The notes: generated by a model not told the origin, from the sequence alone. DNA of 64,000 nucleotides from Sphingomonas oleivorans (GCF_003050615.1 NZ_NWBU01000004.1:682001-746000); one strand, 5' to 3'; positions 9,009 through 18,387 are shown, numbered from the stretch's first letter. Made by a program: numbers and translations.

Positions 9009-11242
9009 TTCGTGCCTCCGGGACGCAACGGCAGATCGCGCAGCCGTTCGCCCGTCGCCGCGAAAAGCGCATTGGCGAGCGCGGGTGCCACCGGCGGCAC
9101 GGCGATCTCGCCCACGCCGCCGGGCGCCTCCCCGCTTTCGATCAGCTCCACCCTTATCTCCGGAATGTCGGCCAGCCGCGGCAGGCCCAGCCCATCGAAA
9201 TTGCGCACCGTCGCCACACCTTTCTCGATCCCGATCGCGCCGCCCAAGGCCGCCGCCATGCCCCAGATGATCCCGCCCTCAATCTGCTGGCGAACGATGT
9301 CAGGATGGATGATGCGGCCGCAATCGACCGCCGCCACGATCCGGTCGACCATGACCGCTCCGTCCCTGACGCGCAGCTCGGCGAGCATCGCCACATGGCT
9401 GCCGAAGCTGCTGTGCGCCGCGATGCCCTGGCCCGATCCGCGCTCCCCGCCGCTCCAGCCGCCGATCGCCGTCACCCGGTTGAGGCAACGGGCGAGGCGC
9501 GGATTGCCGCCCAGCATCTGCATGCGGAAGGACAGGGGATCGATGCCCGCCCGCGCGGCCAGCTCGTCCACGAAGCTTTCGGTGAAGAAGGCGGTATAGC
9601 TATGCGCCACCGAACGCCACATGCCCGTTTCGATCCCGATATCGGCGGGCGCATGCTCCACCACCACCGCCGGAATGGCATAAGGCGGGTTGGCACCTTC
9701 CACCGCCGCGGCCTCGGCGCCGTCGCCGGGCAGCAGGGCGCCGGGCATCAGCCGCCGGTTCATCGCGCCGATGGTGGCGGGCGCCGCGATCCGCGCGCAC
9801 CATCCCTGGATCGCGCCACGCGGACCCAGCCGCGCCGTCAGGAGGGCGCGCGCCGGCGGGCGATAGCGGCAGCGCATCGTCTCCTCCTCGCGCGACCACA
9901 TGAGCTGCACCGGCTTGCGGGAAAGCTTGGCGAGGATCGCCGCCTGCTCCGCCGCGTCATTTTCGATCTTCCGGCCGAAGCCTCCGCCCACCAGCATGGG
10001 ATAGATGGTCACCTGTCCCTCGCCAAAGCCGATCGCCCGCGCCACCGCCGCGCGCGTCAGCCCCGGCGCCTGGGTCGGCACCCACAGCTCCATCCGGTCG
10101 CCCGTCAACCGCGCGGTCGCGTTCAGGGGCTCCATCGGGGTATGCGCGGCCAGCGGCACGGAATAGGCTGCCTCCACCCGTCCGGCGCCGTTCAGCGCCG
10201 CCTCGCCCTCGCCCGTCTCGACGAAGCGCTCCGCCTCGCCCCCGGCCAGCGCCGCCTCCAGCGCCCGGCCGATCTGCCGGTCGTCGGGCGGGTTCGCGCC
10301 AGCGAAGCGCGGCGCCATCGCCTCCAGCGCCTGATTGGCCGCCCACCAATTGGTCGCGACCGCCGCCACCCAGCGCGGATGCTCGAAGACATGCAGCAGG
10401 CCGGGCACCTTGTTGCCCGCCGGCTTGTCGAGCCCCACCAGGCGGCTGTCGCCATGCGGCCCATGCCGGACGGAGGCATAGACCATGTCGGGCAGCCGCA
10501 CATCGCCCGTGAAGCGCGCCGATCCGTCCACCTTCGACGGCAGATCGATGCGCGGCACCGGCTGCCCCGAAATCCCGCCGCTGCCCGGCCTGCGCAACAG
10601 CACATCGGCCGGCGGCGCGAGCATCGCCGCCTCCGCCGCCAGCTCGCCGAAGCGCAGCCGCTCCTCGCCATGGGTGACGAAGCCGGCCTCGGTATCGCAG
10701 GTCCGCCAGTCCGCCTGCCAGCGCTTGCCCGCCGCCATGCAGAGCAGCGCGCGGGCGGATGCACCCGCCTCGCGCATGCGCTGTTCGAACGCGCGGATCG
10801 AGCTCGACCCGCCCGTGATCATCAGCGCCTCGCGCGTCGCGATCTCGCGCGCCGCCCAGCGCGCGGCACCGCGCAGGAAGCCCGGCACCATGCCGTCCGC
10901 CGCCTGCTCCAGCAGCAGCTTATTGGCATAGAGCGGATTGATCGGCGCCGGTTCCACCGCGATCGTGCGCCAGTCCGCGCCCAGCTCGTCGGCCAGCGCC
11001 TGCGGCAGCGAAGTCCACACGCCCTGCCCCATCTCGGCCTGCGGCACGATCACCGTGACATGGCCGTCCTCGCCAATCTTCAGAAATGCGTCGAAGATCG
11101 TCTCGCCGGGCGCCGCCACCAGATTATGGCCATAATGCCGCGGCCAGGCCGCCCAGGCGATCAGCAGCCCGACACCCGCGCCGCCGCCGACCAGCAGCGT
11201 CCTGCGATTGATTCCCTTGTCTTTTTTCACGCCTGTCGCCAT
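9005..11242 (-). CDS. Molybdopterin-binding oxidoreductase large subunit (IorB/xanthine dehydrogenase family)
   Basis: About 745 residues. A twin-arginine-like leader ([20 protein letters not shown]) follows ATG 11242, which has the upstream AGGAGCCGG. Family blocks include [56 protein letters not shown] and a C-terminal [17 protein letters not shown] with the catalytic-Glu-type GVGE. This is the layout of the IorB-like aldehyde dehydrogenase large subunit, which hydroxylates aldehydes or N-heterocycles using a Mo cofactor in the periplasm. The expected [2Fe-2S] IorA-type small subunit is not adjacent, so partner and substrate are unknown. Longer upstream starts overlap lgt and lack a Shine-Dalgarno. 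Confidence 0.88.
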   Translation of the reverse strand: MATGVKKDKGINRRTLLVGGGAGVGLLIAWAAWPRHYGHNLVAAPGETIFDAFLKIGEDGHVTVIVPQAEMGQGVWTSLPQALADELGADWRTIAVEPAPINPLYANKLLLEQAADGMVPGFLRGAARWAAREIATREALMITGGSSSIRAFEQRMREAGASARALLCMAAGKRWQADWRTCDTEAGFVTHGEERLRFGELAAEAAMLAPPADVLLRRPGSGGISGQPVPRIDLPSKVDGSARFTGDVRLPDMVYASVRHGPHGDSRLVGLDKPAGNKVPGLLHVFEHPRWVAAVATNWWAANQALEAMAPRFAGANPPDDRQIGRALEAALAGGEAERFVETGEGEAALNGAGRVEAAYSVPLAAHTPMEPLNATARLTGDRMELWVPTQAPGLTRAAVARAIGFGEGQVTIYPMLVGGGFGRKIENDAAEQAAILAKLSRKPVQLMWSREEETMRCRYRPPARALLTARLGPRGAIQGWCARIAAPATIGAMNRRLMPGALLPGDGAEAAAVEGANPPYAIPAVVVEHAPADIGIETGMWRSVAHSYTAFFTESFVDELAARAGIDPLSFRMQMLGGNPRLARCLNRVTAIGGWSGGERGSGQGIAAHSSFGSHVAMLAELRVRDGAVMVDRIVAAVDCGRIIHPDIVRQQIEGGIIWGMAAALGGAIGIEKGVATVRNFDGLGLPRLADIPEIRVELIESGEAPGGVGEIAVPPVAPALANALFAATGERLRDLPLRPGGTK

Positions 11243-11338
11243 CCGGCTCCTGATAAGGTTCGGCGCGCGGCAATGCCAGCACCCTTCCCGTTTGATGCGC
11301 CTCGGCCTATGGGGAGCGGGCAATCACGGGGAACCCCA

Positions 11339-12211
11339 TTGAGCCTCACCCTCCTCGCCGCCGCCGCCACCGCCGACTTCTTCCATTATGACGCGCTCGG
11401 CCTGTCGCCGGTCGCGCTCGATCTCGGCTTCTTCCAGCTTCGCTGGTATTCGCTCGCCTATATCGCGGGCATATTGATCGGCTGGTGGTATCTGCTGAAG
11501 CTGATCGCCCAACCGGGCGCGCCGATGACCCGGCACCATGCGGACGACATGGTCTTCTATGCGACGCTCGGCATATTGATCGGCGGGCGCCTCGCCTATG
11601 TCTTCTTCTATCAGCCGGAAATCCTGCGCAATCCGATCGACATATTGAAGCTGTGGCAGGGCGGCATGTCCTTCCATGGCGGGGCGATCGGCGTCATGAT
11701 CGGCATCCTCCTGCTCGCCCGCAAACATGGGCTGAACTGGCTGCGCGTTCATGATTATGTCGCCTGCTGCGTTCCCTTCGGCCTTTTTTTCGGCCGCCTC
11801 GCCAATTTCGTGAATGGCGAGCTGTGGGGCCGGGAGACGGACGTGCCCTGGGCGATGATCTTCCCCGATCCCAATGCCGGCGGCGTGCCGCGCCATCCCA
11901 GCCAGCTCTATGAAGCCGCGCTGGAGGGCATAGTCCTCTTCGCAGTCCTCGCCTTCTTCTTCTGGCGGACGAAGGCGCGCTACGAACCGGGCAAGCTCGT
12001 CGGCATCTTCCTGCTCGGCTATGGCCTGTCGCGCTTCATCGTCGAATTTTTCCGCGAGCCGGACGTGCAGCTCGGGACGCTGAGCTGGGGCCTCACAATG
12101 GGCCAGACGCTGACGCTGCCGATGATCCTCGGCGGCCTCTATCTGATCGGCACCGCCAAGGGCCGCCGCCAGCGGGTCGAGCCGATCGCCGGACGTGACA
12201 GCGTCGCCTGA
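11339..12211 (+). CDS. lgt: Prolipoprotein diacylglyceryl transferase Lgt
   Basis: About 290 residues. It transfers diacylglycerol from phosphatidylglycerol to the lipobox Cys of prolipoproteins at the inner membrane. Visible features are [34 protein letters not shown], the catalytic-His region [15 protein letters not shown], the Lgt signature [14 protein letters not shown], and HPSQLYEA. Several membrane helices are evident. I chose TTG 11339 because GGGGA lies 6 bp upstream and homologues start close to [13 protein letters not shown] 11309 or 11273 would extend it but have no Shine-Dalgarno. It is divergent from the molybdopterin enzyme, and its 3' end overlaps the next gene by 17 bp. Confidence 0.95.
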   Translation: MSLTLLAAAATADFFHYDALGLSPVALDLGFFQLRWYSLAYIAGILIGWWYLLKLIAQPGAPMTRHHADDMVFYATLGILIGGRLAYVFFYQPEILRNPIDILKLWQGGMSFHGGAIGVMIGILLLARKHGLNWLRVHDYVACCVPFGLFFGRLANFVNGELWGRETDVPWAMIFPDPNAGGVPRHPSQLYEAALEGIVLFAVLAFFFWRTKARYEPGKLVGIFLLGYGLSRFIVEFFREPDVQLGTLSWGLTMGQTLTLPMILGGLYLIGTAKGRRQRVEPIAGRDSVA

Positions 12212-13229
12212 TCTCGCCGCCCGGCTGCGGGCGGCGGCGCCGCTCTCGCTCGCCTGCTTCATGGGAGAAGCGAACGCGCATTATTATGCGACGCGCGATC
12301 CCTTGGGCGCGGGCGGCGATTTCGTCACCGCGCCGGAGATCAGCCAGATGTTCGGCGAGCTGATCGGCCTCGCTTTGGCCGATCTGTGGGATCGCGCCGG
12401 CCGGCCGGCCGTTCGCTATGTCGAACTCGGCCCCGGCCGGGGCACGCTCGCCGCCGATGCGCTGAGGGCAATGCGCCGCATCGGCCTCGCCCCGCTTGTC
12501 CATTTCGTCGAAACCAGCCCCGTGCTACGCGCGGCGCAGGCGGAGCGGGTCCCCGATGCCCGCTGGCATAACGGCATTGACGACCTTCCCGATGATGCGC
12601 CGCTCATCATCGTCGCCAATGAATTTTTCGACGCGCTGCCGATCCGCCAGTTCATCCGCACCGAAGCAGGCTGGCGCGAACAGATGGTGCAGGCGCAAGG
12701 CGACGGCTTCCTGCTCCAGCCCGGCAGCGATCCGCAGGACGACGCCATCCCCGCCTCGCTGCGCGATTCCTCCCCCGGCAGCATCGTCGAAACCGCGCCA
12801 CAGGCCGCCGCGATCATGGGTGCGCTCGGCCGGCGCCTCGCAGCACAGGGCGGTGCGATGCTCGTCTTCGACTATGGCCATGCCGGGCCCGCGATCGGCG
12901 ACACGCTGCAGTCGGTGCGCGCGCATGGCTTCGCCGATCCGCTCGCCGAGCCGGGGACGCGCGATCTCACCGCCCATGTCGATTTCACCGCGCTCGCCGA
13001 TGCCGCGCGCGCGGGCGGCGCCACGCCCAGCCGGCTCGTGCCGCAGGGCGAATGGCTGGTGACGCTCGGTATCGCCCAGCGCGCCGCGGCACTCGCACGC
13101 AGCGCGCCCTCCCGCGCCGAGGAGATCGCCGTCGCGCATCGCCGCCTGACCGCCGCCGACCAGATGGGCCAGATCTTCAAGGCGATGGCCTTCACCGCGT
13201 CCGGCTGGCCGACCCCGGCCGGCTTTTGA
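12195..13229 (+). CDS. MidA/NDUFAF7-like SAM-dependent methyltransferase (DUF185)
   Basis: 344 residues from a GTG that overlaps the lgt stop. The family motif [20 protein letters not shown], the SAM-binding loop [17 protein letters not shown], and [13 protein letters not shown] identify the MidA/NDUFAF7 (COG1565) family. Its eukaryotic member symmetrically dimethylates an Arg of complex I subunit NDUFS2; the bacterial substrate is less clear. The lgt, MidA, PgeF order is common in Alphaproteobacteria and supports an operon. It ends in GWPTPAGF. Confidence 0.9.
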   Translation: MTASPDLAARLRAAAPLSLACFMGEANAHYYATRDPLGAGGDFVTAPEISQMFGELIGLALADLWDRAGRPAVRYVELGPGRGTLAADALRAMRRIGLAPLVHFVETSPVLRAAQAERVPDARWHNGIDDLPDDAPLIIVANEFFDALPIRQFIRTEAGWREQMVQAQGDGFLLQPGSDPQDDAIPASLRDSSPGSIVETAPQAAAIMGALGRRLAAQGGAMLVFDYGHAGPAIGDTLQSVRAHGFADPLAEPGTRDLTAHVDFTALADAARAGGATPSRLVPQGEWLVTLGIAQRAAALARSAPSRAEEIAVAHRRLTAADQMGQIFKAMAFTASGWPTPAGF

Positions 13230-13242
13230 TAAGGAAAGAGGC

Positions 13243-14010
13243 ATGACCGTCTCGCCCATCCGCGCCAGCACGCTTGCAGATCTCGCCCATGGCTTTCTCG
13301 GCCGCGAGGGCGGCGTTTCGACCGGCATCCATGCCGGGCTCAATGTCGGGCTCGGATCGGACGATGATCGCGCCGCCATCCACGAGAATCGCCGTCTTGC
13401 GGTGGAGGCGGTCGCGCCGGGCACGGCGCTCGTCACGCTTCATCAGGTCCATTCGGCCGAGGCCGTCACCGTGACCGAGCCCTTCCCGGAAGATGCCCGC
13501 CCCCATGCCGATGCGCTGGTGACGGATCGCCCCGGCCTGCTGCTCGGCATATTGACCGCGGATTGCGTGCCCGTGCTCTTCGCCGACGCCGAGGCAGGCG
13601 TGATCGGCGCCGCCCATGCCGGCTGGAAAGGCGCGATCGCGGGCGTGACCGACGCGACCATCGCGGCGATGGAGCGGCTCGGCGCCAGCCGGTCGCGCAT
13701 CGCCGCCGCGATCGGCCCGTGCATCGCGCGCGCCTCCTATGAGGTGGATGACGGCTTTTTCCGTCGCTTCGCCGAACAGGATCCCGCGAACGAGCGCTTC
13801 TTCGCGGACGGCGTCCGCGCCGATCGCCACCAGTTCGATATCGAAGCCTATGTCGCGGCCCGGCTCGCCGAGGCCGGCCTGGAGCGGATCGAAGCGCTCG
13901 GCCTCGACACTTATGCGGACGAACGCCGCTTCTTCAGCTTCCGCCGCGCGACCCATCGCGGCGAGCCCGGCTATGGACGGCAGATTTCGCTGCTCGCCCT
14001 GCCGTCCTGA
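13243..14010 (+). CDS. pgeF: Peptidoglycan editing factor PgeF (multicopper polyphenol oxidase/laccase fold)
   Basis: 255 residues. Shine-Dalgarno AAGGAAAGAGG precedes ATG 13243. Visible signatures are FLGREGGVSTGIHAGLNVG, LHQVHSAEAV, the metal/active-site Cys in LGILTADCVPVLFAD, AAHAGWKGAIAGV, GPCIARASYEVD and FFSFRRATHRGEPGYGRQIS. The family is often labelled polyphenol oxidase. Its established role is hydrolysis of wrongly incorporated L-Ser muropeptide precursors (PgeF/YfiH). It is the third gene of the lgt operon and converges on eipA, with 12 bp between them. Confidence 0.94.
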   Translation: MTVSPIRASTLADLAHGFLGREGGVSTGIHAGLNVGLGSDDDRAAIHENRRLAVEAVAPGTALVTLHQVHSAEAVTVTEPFPEDARPHADALVTDRPGLLLGILTADCVPVLFADAEAGVIGAAHAGWKGAIAGVTDATIAAMERLGASRSRIAAAIGPCIARASYEVDDGFFRRFAEQDPANERFFADGVRADRHQFDIEAYVAARLAEAGLERIEALGLDTYADERRFFSFRRATHRGEPGYGRQISLLALPS

Positions 14011-14022
14011 AGTGCCGGCCCG

Positions 14023-14760
14023 TCAGAAGGGCAGGATGCGCGATTTCTCGGTGAAGCGCATATAGCCGACATTGGCGCCCAGCCGCCAGCCGACGCCCAG
14101 CCGGATCGGGATCAGCACGACATTGCCGCGCCGCAAATAGCTCGCGGTGAAACCGCCGACGAGATAGGCATTGCCCTCCGCTGCGGGGAAGCGCGCGAAC
14201 AATTCCTGGCTGTCGTAGAGATTATAGACCAGCACGAAGGTCTTGCCCCCGTTCGCGCCAAGATCGAAGCCCACCGACGGCCCCGTCCAATAGACCGGCC
14301 GCTCGCCCTCCACCTTGTGGAACATCGTGCCCGATCCGTAGCGCACGCCGATCGCCAGCGCGCCGCCGACCTCGCGTCCGGCGATATAGGCATTGGGCTC
14401 ACCCTGATCCTTGAGCACCTTCTCGATCAGCTTGGCGAGGCCCTCCGCACCCTTGCCGAACACGCCCTCGGCGGCGGCGAGCACGTCATTTTCCTGATAG
14501 GTGCCATTCTCGGATGCGGCAGCGGCAGCCTGCGCAGCCGGCGCGGGCGGCCGGGCGGGGGCGGAAACGGGCGCCGGAGCCGGGGCAGACGTCCCGTTCT
14601 CCGCCGGCGGCTCGGCCGGCATGGTCGTCGTGCCGCCGGCGGGCGCGGCCATGCTATGGGCATCATTGGGGTCGACGGTGCGGATCTGCGCCGCCCCCGG
14701 CCCGGCCATGGCCAGCCCCAGCGCAGCACCCAGCCCGACCATCATCCTCGTCATCATCAT
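14023..14760 (-). CDS. eipA: EipA family envelope-integrity protein (DUF1134)
   Basis: About 245 residues from ATG 14760, which sits behind GGGGGAAGAAG. A signal peptide (MMMTRMMVGLGAALGLAMAG...AAQI) is followed by a Pro/Ala-rich linker. The DUF1134 domain then reads TYQENDVLAAAEGVFGKGAE, PNAYIAGREVGGALAIGVRY, FHKVEGERPVYWTGPSVGFD, TFVLVYNLYDSQELFARFP, NAYLVGGFTASYLRRGNVVL, and GWRLGANVGYMRFTEK. EipA of Brucella is a small periplasmic beta-barrel-like protein required for envelope integrity. A longer reading into the tRNA-Ser region is artefactual. Confidence 0.87.
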   Translation of the reverse strand: MMMTRMMVGLGAALGLAMAGPGAAQIRTVDPNDAHSMAAPAGGTTTMPAEPPAENGTSAPAPAPVSAPARPPAPAAQAAAAASENGTYQENDVLAAAEGVFGKGAEGLAKLIEKVLKDQGEPNAYIAGREVGGALAIGVRYGSGTMFHKVEGERPVYWTGPSVGFDLGANGGKTFVLVYNLYDSQELFARFPAAEGNAYLVGGFTASYLRRGNVVLIPIRLGVGWRLGANVGYMRFTEKSRILPF

Positions 14761-14931
14761 CTTCTTCCCCCGGGATCCCGATCGGCCCAGTAAAGCGTTC
14801 GGGCCTGTCTCGGCAATGAACGACGGGACAGTGGCTCGCATCCTTGCGTCGGCCCGGGGGACAGCTCGGGTGAATCCACTCTGTTGCCTGCCGCCCATCG
14901 TCCCGCTATAGCCCGCCAACCGGCCGAGCCT

Positions 14932-15024
14932 GGAGACGTGGGTGAGTGGCTGAAACCAGCGGTTTGCTAAACCGCCGTACGGGGTTAACCCGTACCGAGG
15001 GTTCGAATCCCTCCGTCTCCGCCA
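14932..15024 (+). tRNA. tRNA-Ser (anticodon GCT)
   Basis: The acceptor stem GGAGACG (14932-14938) pairs with CGTCTCC (15014-15020). The anticodon arm GCGGT-TTGCTAA-ACCGC carries anticodon GCT. A long variable arm (TACGGG/CCCGTA) shows a class II tRNA, and the T arm reads GAGGGTTCGAATCCCTC. The 3' CCA (15022-15024) is encoded. It reads AGC/AGU Ser codons. The DNA on its 3' side looks lower in GC than the rest of the window. Confidence 0.97.
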
Positions 15025-15299
15025 TTTGCCGCCGATTGCGCGATATTCTGCGAGATGGCTCCCCAATCATCGCCGATTACCGCACGGGTCCGCAGGGACT
15101 TGACAAGAGTTGACGAACATTCGGCTCAGCCGGATTCGATCCATTGCGGTCAGCGACCTCCCCGGACCAAATGTCAGCTTTTTGTTGTGACAGTGGCCGT
15201 TCTTTGCCGCAGGAGTTGCCACGAAAGATATCAGAACTTCGTCAACAAGTCCGCGTTTGTCCGGCCACCGCATAGGCACCTGAACATCGTTTCCGATAT

Positions 15300-15857
15300 T
15301 CATTTCCTAAACAAATCGGAGATATCGTCGATGGCAGCCGCTGTGGATGACAAAAGGCCCGATTTTATCACGATTGGTTGGCCCAGATAGGCCCAATAGA
15401 GGAAGGCCGCACGATGTGCAGCCTTTTGGCTTTCTACCCCGGATTCCTCAAGCAACTTTGAAATGAAAGCCATTCTGTCAGCATCGACAGAGGCGACGAC
15501 CGCCGCAACTTTGTCGTCATCTATGGCCCAGGCTCGCAGAGCCTTATCGAGTGATCTTATCGACAGATCGTCCCTTGGCTCGCCAGAAAATGCGCGACTC
15601 AACAACGATTTCAAACGGTCTGGCTCGTCATGATCGGCCTCTAATTCCCGGATGACCCTTTGCGTTGCCCAGTCCTTCCAGCTCTCTAAAAGTCGTGACC
15701 GAAAATCGGCAATGTCTCGGAAGTGCCAATAGAAGCTACCCCGAGAAACGTGGAGCTCGGCGGCCATGGCGCCGATCTTCAAGGCGCTAGGGCCATGGGC
15801 AGCGAGTGTGCGCAGGCCGTGCCCGATCCAGTCGGACTTTGTAAGGCGGTCATTCAT
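15300..15857 (-). CDS. TetR/AcrR family transcriptional regulator
   Basis: 185 residues from ATG 15857. The N-terminal helix-turn-helix reads KIGAMAAELHVSRGSFYWHF (residues 27-46), with the GSFYWHF recognition helix typical of TetR. The C-terminal ligand domain is not specific. The alternative ATG at 15869 is less likely because it overlaps a palindromic operator half-site. The gene is divergent from a small membrane protein at 15943, and two matching palindromes lie between them. This implies self-repression and control of the membrane protein. Base composition looks lower in GC than in surrounding genes, suggesting transfer. Confidence 0.86.
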   Translation of the reverse strand: MNDRLTKSDWIGHGLRTLAAHGPSALKIGAMAAELHVSRGSFYWHFRDIADFRSRLLESWKDWATQRVIRELEADHDEPDRLKSLLSRAFSGEPRDDLSIRSLDKALRAWAIDDDKVAAVVASVDADRMAFISKLLEESGVESQKAAHRAAFLYWAYLGQPIVIKSGLLSSTAAAIDDISDLFRK

Positions 15858-15865
15858 GGGACCAA

Positions 15866-15927
15866 CCATACATATCTGTATTGACTTCCGGCAATGCGCA
15901 TTCCACTAACCATACAGTGATGTATGG
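15866..15927. promoter_or_regulatory. Two TetR operators between divergent genes
   Basis: CCATACAGTGATGTATGG (15910-15927) is a perfect 7-4-7 inverted repeat. CCATACATATCTGTATTG (15866-15883) is the same repeat with one mismatch in the right arm. They are 44 bp apart and flank the promoter region shared by the TetR gene and the membrane protein gene, as expected for a TetR autoregulatory divergon. Confidence 0.68.
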
Positions 15928-15942
15928 GGGAAGCGTAGGGAT

Positions 15943-16335
15943 ATGGACTGGCACAGCACAGCCTTGATGGCAGCCGGAGTGATAGGCGGCGGGACGGCGG
16001 TTGCTCACGGCATCCTATTGCAGAGGCTAATAGTCCGCCGGATTGAGACGCTTCTTGTCGCGGACGAAGCGATATTGCGAAGACTCATACCGCTGCTCCT
16101 GCAATTCACCACGTTTAACTGGTTGCTTAGCGGCTTCGCTTTGATTGCTGCAGCCATGTGGTTTGGAAATGAGGTGCAGCTCGCAGTGAGCTTTTTCGCG
16201 GGCAGTTCTTTTCTCTTTGGCGCTCTGGGCGCTCTTTGGGGAACACGCCGTCTTCACCCAAGCTGGATTCTAATGACCGCTGCACTCGCTATGATCGCCT
16301 TCGGAGTAATGCCCGCGATCAGCCCTTCGAACTGA
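15943..16335 (+). CDS. Small four-helix membrane protein, unknown function
   Basis: 130 residues with about four hydrophobic helices, including TALMAAGVIGGGTAVAHGIL, FNWLLSGFALIAAAMWFG, AVSFFAGSSFLFGALGALW and ILMTAALAMIAFGVMPAI. AGGGAT lies just upstream of ATG 15943. I do not recognise the family. It is divergent from a TetR gene with paired operators in the gap, so it is probably a TetR-controlled inner-membrane protein responding to a small molecule. Confidence 0.68.
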   Translation: MDWHSTALMAAGVIGGGTAVAHGILLQRLIVRRIETLLVADEAILRRLIPLLLQFTTFNWLLSGFALIAAAMWFGNEVQLAVSFFAGSSFLFGALGALWGTRRLHPSWILMTAALAMIAFGVMPAISPSN

Positions 16336-16490
16336 GCGCTTTCGGATGCGGCATCTGGGAGACGAAATGCAGCGCCGCCGCCAACCCGTTTTTTTGCAGG
16401 GTCAAGAGAATATTATACTCCATGCATGCGAAATTTGATGAAGCACTTCAGTCAGATTTCATCAATGCAAGTAAATCGAAGGAGTGTTTC

Positions 16491-16982
16491 GTGCGGCCAT
16501 TTGCTGTATCCATCCCAAAAAATTGCGAACACATTTTGCCGTCAGTCGACTTCTGCGACGCGTTTGCTATTGACACGCCCGTTGCGACGCTGAGCGCACC
16601 TCAAGCCGCACAGTTGGCATTCAGCCGGCCGCCCGGTTGGATTGCAAAACTTCTGGCCATTCGTAACGTTCTCGTCTCTCCGTTCGGGCTGAAGTCCGGC
16701 GCTGAGGCCGATTTGTCAGACCGTCCCCGAATTGGCCTCCCTGTCTTTTCATCTTCCCCAGAGCGCGTCGTTCTGGGCCTTGACGACATACACCTTAACT
16801 TCCGGCTCATCGTTGACGTGACAAATCTGAACGACACCACTTGTCGGGTTATTGCCACTACGTTGGTTCAGCGAAACAACTTACTCGGTCGCATTTATCT
16901 CGCTACCGTCCTGCCATTCCATAGAATCCTTGTCCCTGCACTACTTGCGCCCCTCGCTCGACCGCAGTCCGGCCTGCCATAG
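16491..16982 (+). CDS. DUF2867 domain protein
   Basis: 163 residues from GTG 16491, chosen because GAAGGAG lies 6 bp upstream; an ATG at 16422 has a poor site. The sequence fits DUF2867: FCDAFAIDTP, FSRPPGWIAKLLAIRNVLVS followed by PFGLK, PVFSSSPERVVLGLDDIHLN, VIATTLVQRNNLLGRIYLAT and VLPFHRILVPALL. Function is unknown; members are often near TetR-type regulators or oxidoreductases. Codon use looks more AT-rich than in the flanking genes. It follows the membrane protein by 155 bp on the same strand. Confidence 0.68.
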   Translation: MRPFAVSIPKNCEHILPSVDFCDAFAIDTPVATLSAPQAAQLAFSRPPGWIAKLLAIRNVLVSPFGLKSGAEADLSDRPRIGLPVFSSSPERVVLGLDDIHLNFRLIVDVTNLNDTTCRVIATTLVQRNNLLGRIYLATVLPFHRILVPALLAPLARPQSGLP

Positions 16983-17352
16983 CCTGTTCGCTCCCGAGTG
17001 ACCGGAACGGGTCCCACTCCGGCCGAAACACGAAGGTACGCTTCTGAGAAGCGCCAGAAACGTCTGGAAACGGGACGTCCCTGCTCCTTCCGGTGGGCGA
17101 CGAACCACCCGTTGCAGACGCTGCAAGGAGTCACTTGGGCGAGCTTGGAGGGCTACAGCGTAAACGTAATTCTCATCTGGTTCCCGCGCGGCCCGCCATA
17201 AACGCCTGAAATAGCCAGCCTTATTGGATGCCGGCTCCGCTTGAGAATCCCCTCCGCCTAACAACCAATTGATATTACGCGATTTACTTCCGAAGTATTT
17301 GGCTTCGAGCGATGCCATTTTTCTTGGCGAGACACTGATCTTGCATGCCTCT
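16983..17352. other. Gap without a convincing gene
   Basis: About 370 bp that look lower in GC than the flanks. Open frames exist on the minus strand (for example one spanning 16941-17456), but they overlap DUF2867, have no Shine-Dalgarno, and give Arg/Ser-rich proteins with no recognisable domain. I see no tRNA, hairpin terminator or repeat. Confidence 0.3.
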
Positions 17353-17547
17353 TCACTGCTTTTCCCAAAATTCGCTGAGCGCTTGCGAAATCGAGAGCGG
17401 GGAGAGCGACCGGTAGGCAGCAGGATCCTTCCGTACCGACGCAGTACGCAGTTCATGCGAGGGCAGAAGAGGAATCAGGCGTTTTACGAGCGCCAGGCAC
17501 ATACCAATTATGCCGAGCGCCACTGTCAGGACGACCCAACGGGTCAT
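17353..17547 (-). CDS. Possible small single-helix membrane protein
   Basis: 64 codons from ATG 17547. A strongly hydrophobic N-terminal helix (MTRWVVLTVALGIIGMCLAL) is followed by a polar tail ending in ALSEFWEKQ. It lies 16 bp downstream of the MipA gene on the same strand. The ribosome site is weak (GCAGG abuts the ATG), so it could be a chance reading. Confidence 0.38.
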   Translation of the reverse strand: MTRWVVLTVALGIIGMCLALVKRLIPLLPSHELRTASVRKDPAAYRSLSPLSISQALSEFWEKQ

Positions 17548-17563
17548 CCTGCATGGCCGGTGC

Positions 17564-18364
17564 TCAGAACCGATAGGAGATGCCGAGGCCTGCGGTCGGC
17601 TGCCAGCGCCGGCCCTCGTCGACCACGGGGCTGTCGGCGATATCGCCGACCAGATAGGATGCGCCCAGGCGGCCGATCACGCCGATGCTCCGGTCGAACC
17701 AGTAGCCGGCGGTGACGCCCGCGCCGAGATCGCGCAGTCCTGACCCCGGCCGATATTCCGGCAGACCCGAAGCGGCCGCATCGGCTGCCGTCACACCGAA
17801 ATAGGTGCGGGCATAATCCTTGTTCGCCCAGCTGAGCTGGCCATCGAGCGACAGGAAGAAGTCGCTTCGCCGAACCGCCGCATAGGAAGCCTGGGCGGTT
17901 GCGAGCAGACCGTCATGCGTTCCTGAAATGTCGTGGAGCATGGTCAGCTCGAGCTGGACCGCGCCCTCGCCATAGGCGTTGCCGCCGAACCGGTAGCCGA
18001 CAAAGCCGCCGGCCTCGATCGCCGTATCGATTTCGGGCAGCAGGCCGACCGCGCCATCGGCATCGTCGCGCGATAGCCGCGCGCTGATGACCGGGCCGGC
18101 GGCGAAGCGGCTGTCGGGCATGAGGTCGGCGCGCCCACGAAGCCCGCGAAACTCGAAGTCGACGCCGCCCCACCGCACGTCCGCCATGCCGAAGGGGATG
18201 ACGCGCAGATCCTCCGCGCCATCATATTCCGGCGTCACGCCCGCCCCGAGCGCGACGAAGCCATGGGGACTGCCATTATCTTCGGGCGCCGGGGACTGCG
18301 CCGCCGCCGGAATGGCCAGGACGGCGGCAGCAAGGCTGGCGAGGATCGGGAGGACTTTAGGCAT
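17564..18364 (-). CDS. MipA/OmpV family outer-membrane protein
   Basis: 266 residues. The signal peptide (MPKVLPILASLAAAVLAIPAAAQS) follows GGAAAGGAG at ATG 18364. The barrel-type sequence has typical MipA/OmpV blocks: VALGAGVTPEYDGAEDLRVI near the N terminus, the FRGLRGRADLMPD region, ISARLSRDDADGAVGLLPEI, a central YFGVTAADAAASGLPEYRPG and terminal GLGISYRF. The family includes MltA-interacting protein and OmpV; the function here is unknown. It is the last large gene of a minus-strand operon headed by a TetR-controlled promoter at 19774-19819. Confidence 0.88.
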   Translation of the reverse strand: MPKVLPILASLAAAVLAIPAAAQSPAPEDNGSPHGFVALGAGVTPEYDGAEDLRVIPFGMADVRWGGVDFEFRGLRGRADLMPDSRFAAGPVISARLSRDDADGAVGLLPEIDTAIEAGGFVGYRFGGNAYGEGAVQLELTMLHDISGTHDGLLATAQASYAAVRRSDFFLSLDGQLSWANKDYARTYFGVTAADAAASGLPEYRPGSGLRDLGAGVTAGYWFDRSIGVIGRLGASYLVGDIADSPVVDEGRRWQPTAGLGISYRF

Positions 18365-18387
18365 GGATTCACTCCTTTCCTGGGCGG

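Noticed and set aside
9305-11338. Very long plus-strand open frame running into lgt
   Set aside because: It is antisense to the molybdopterin oxidoreductase, rich in Arg/His, and has no domain; only its last part (Lgt) is real.
11324-12262. A 312-codon minus-strand frame
   Set aside because: It mirrors lgt and has no features of its own.
14761-15066. Upstream extension of the EipA gene
   Set aside because: The extension reads the tRNA-Ser gene on the opposite strand, giving a RRRDSNPRYG-type string known to come from tRNA antisense translation.
16941-17456. A 171-codon minus-strand frame
   Set aside because: It overlaps DUF2867, lacks a ribosome site and is Arg/Ser-rich without a domain.
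15025-17560. Integrase or attachment-site repeat marking a mobile island
   Set aside because: No integrase gene and no second copy of the tRNA-Ser tail could be seen in the window.
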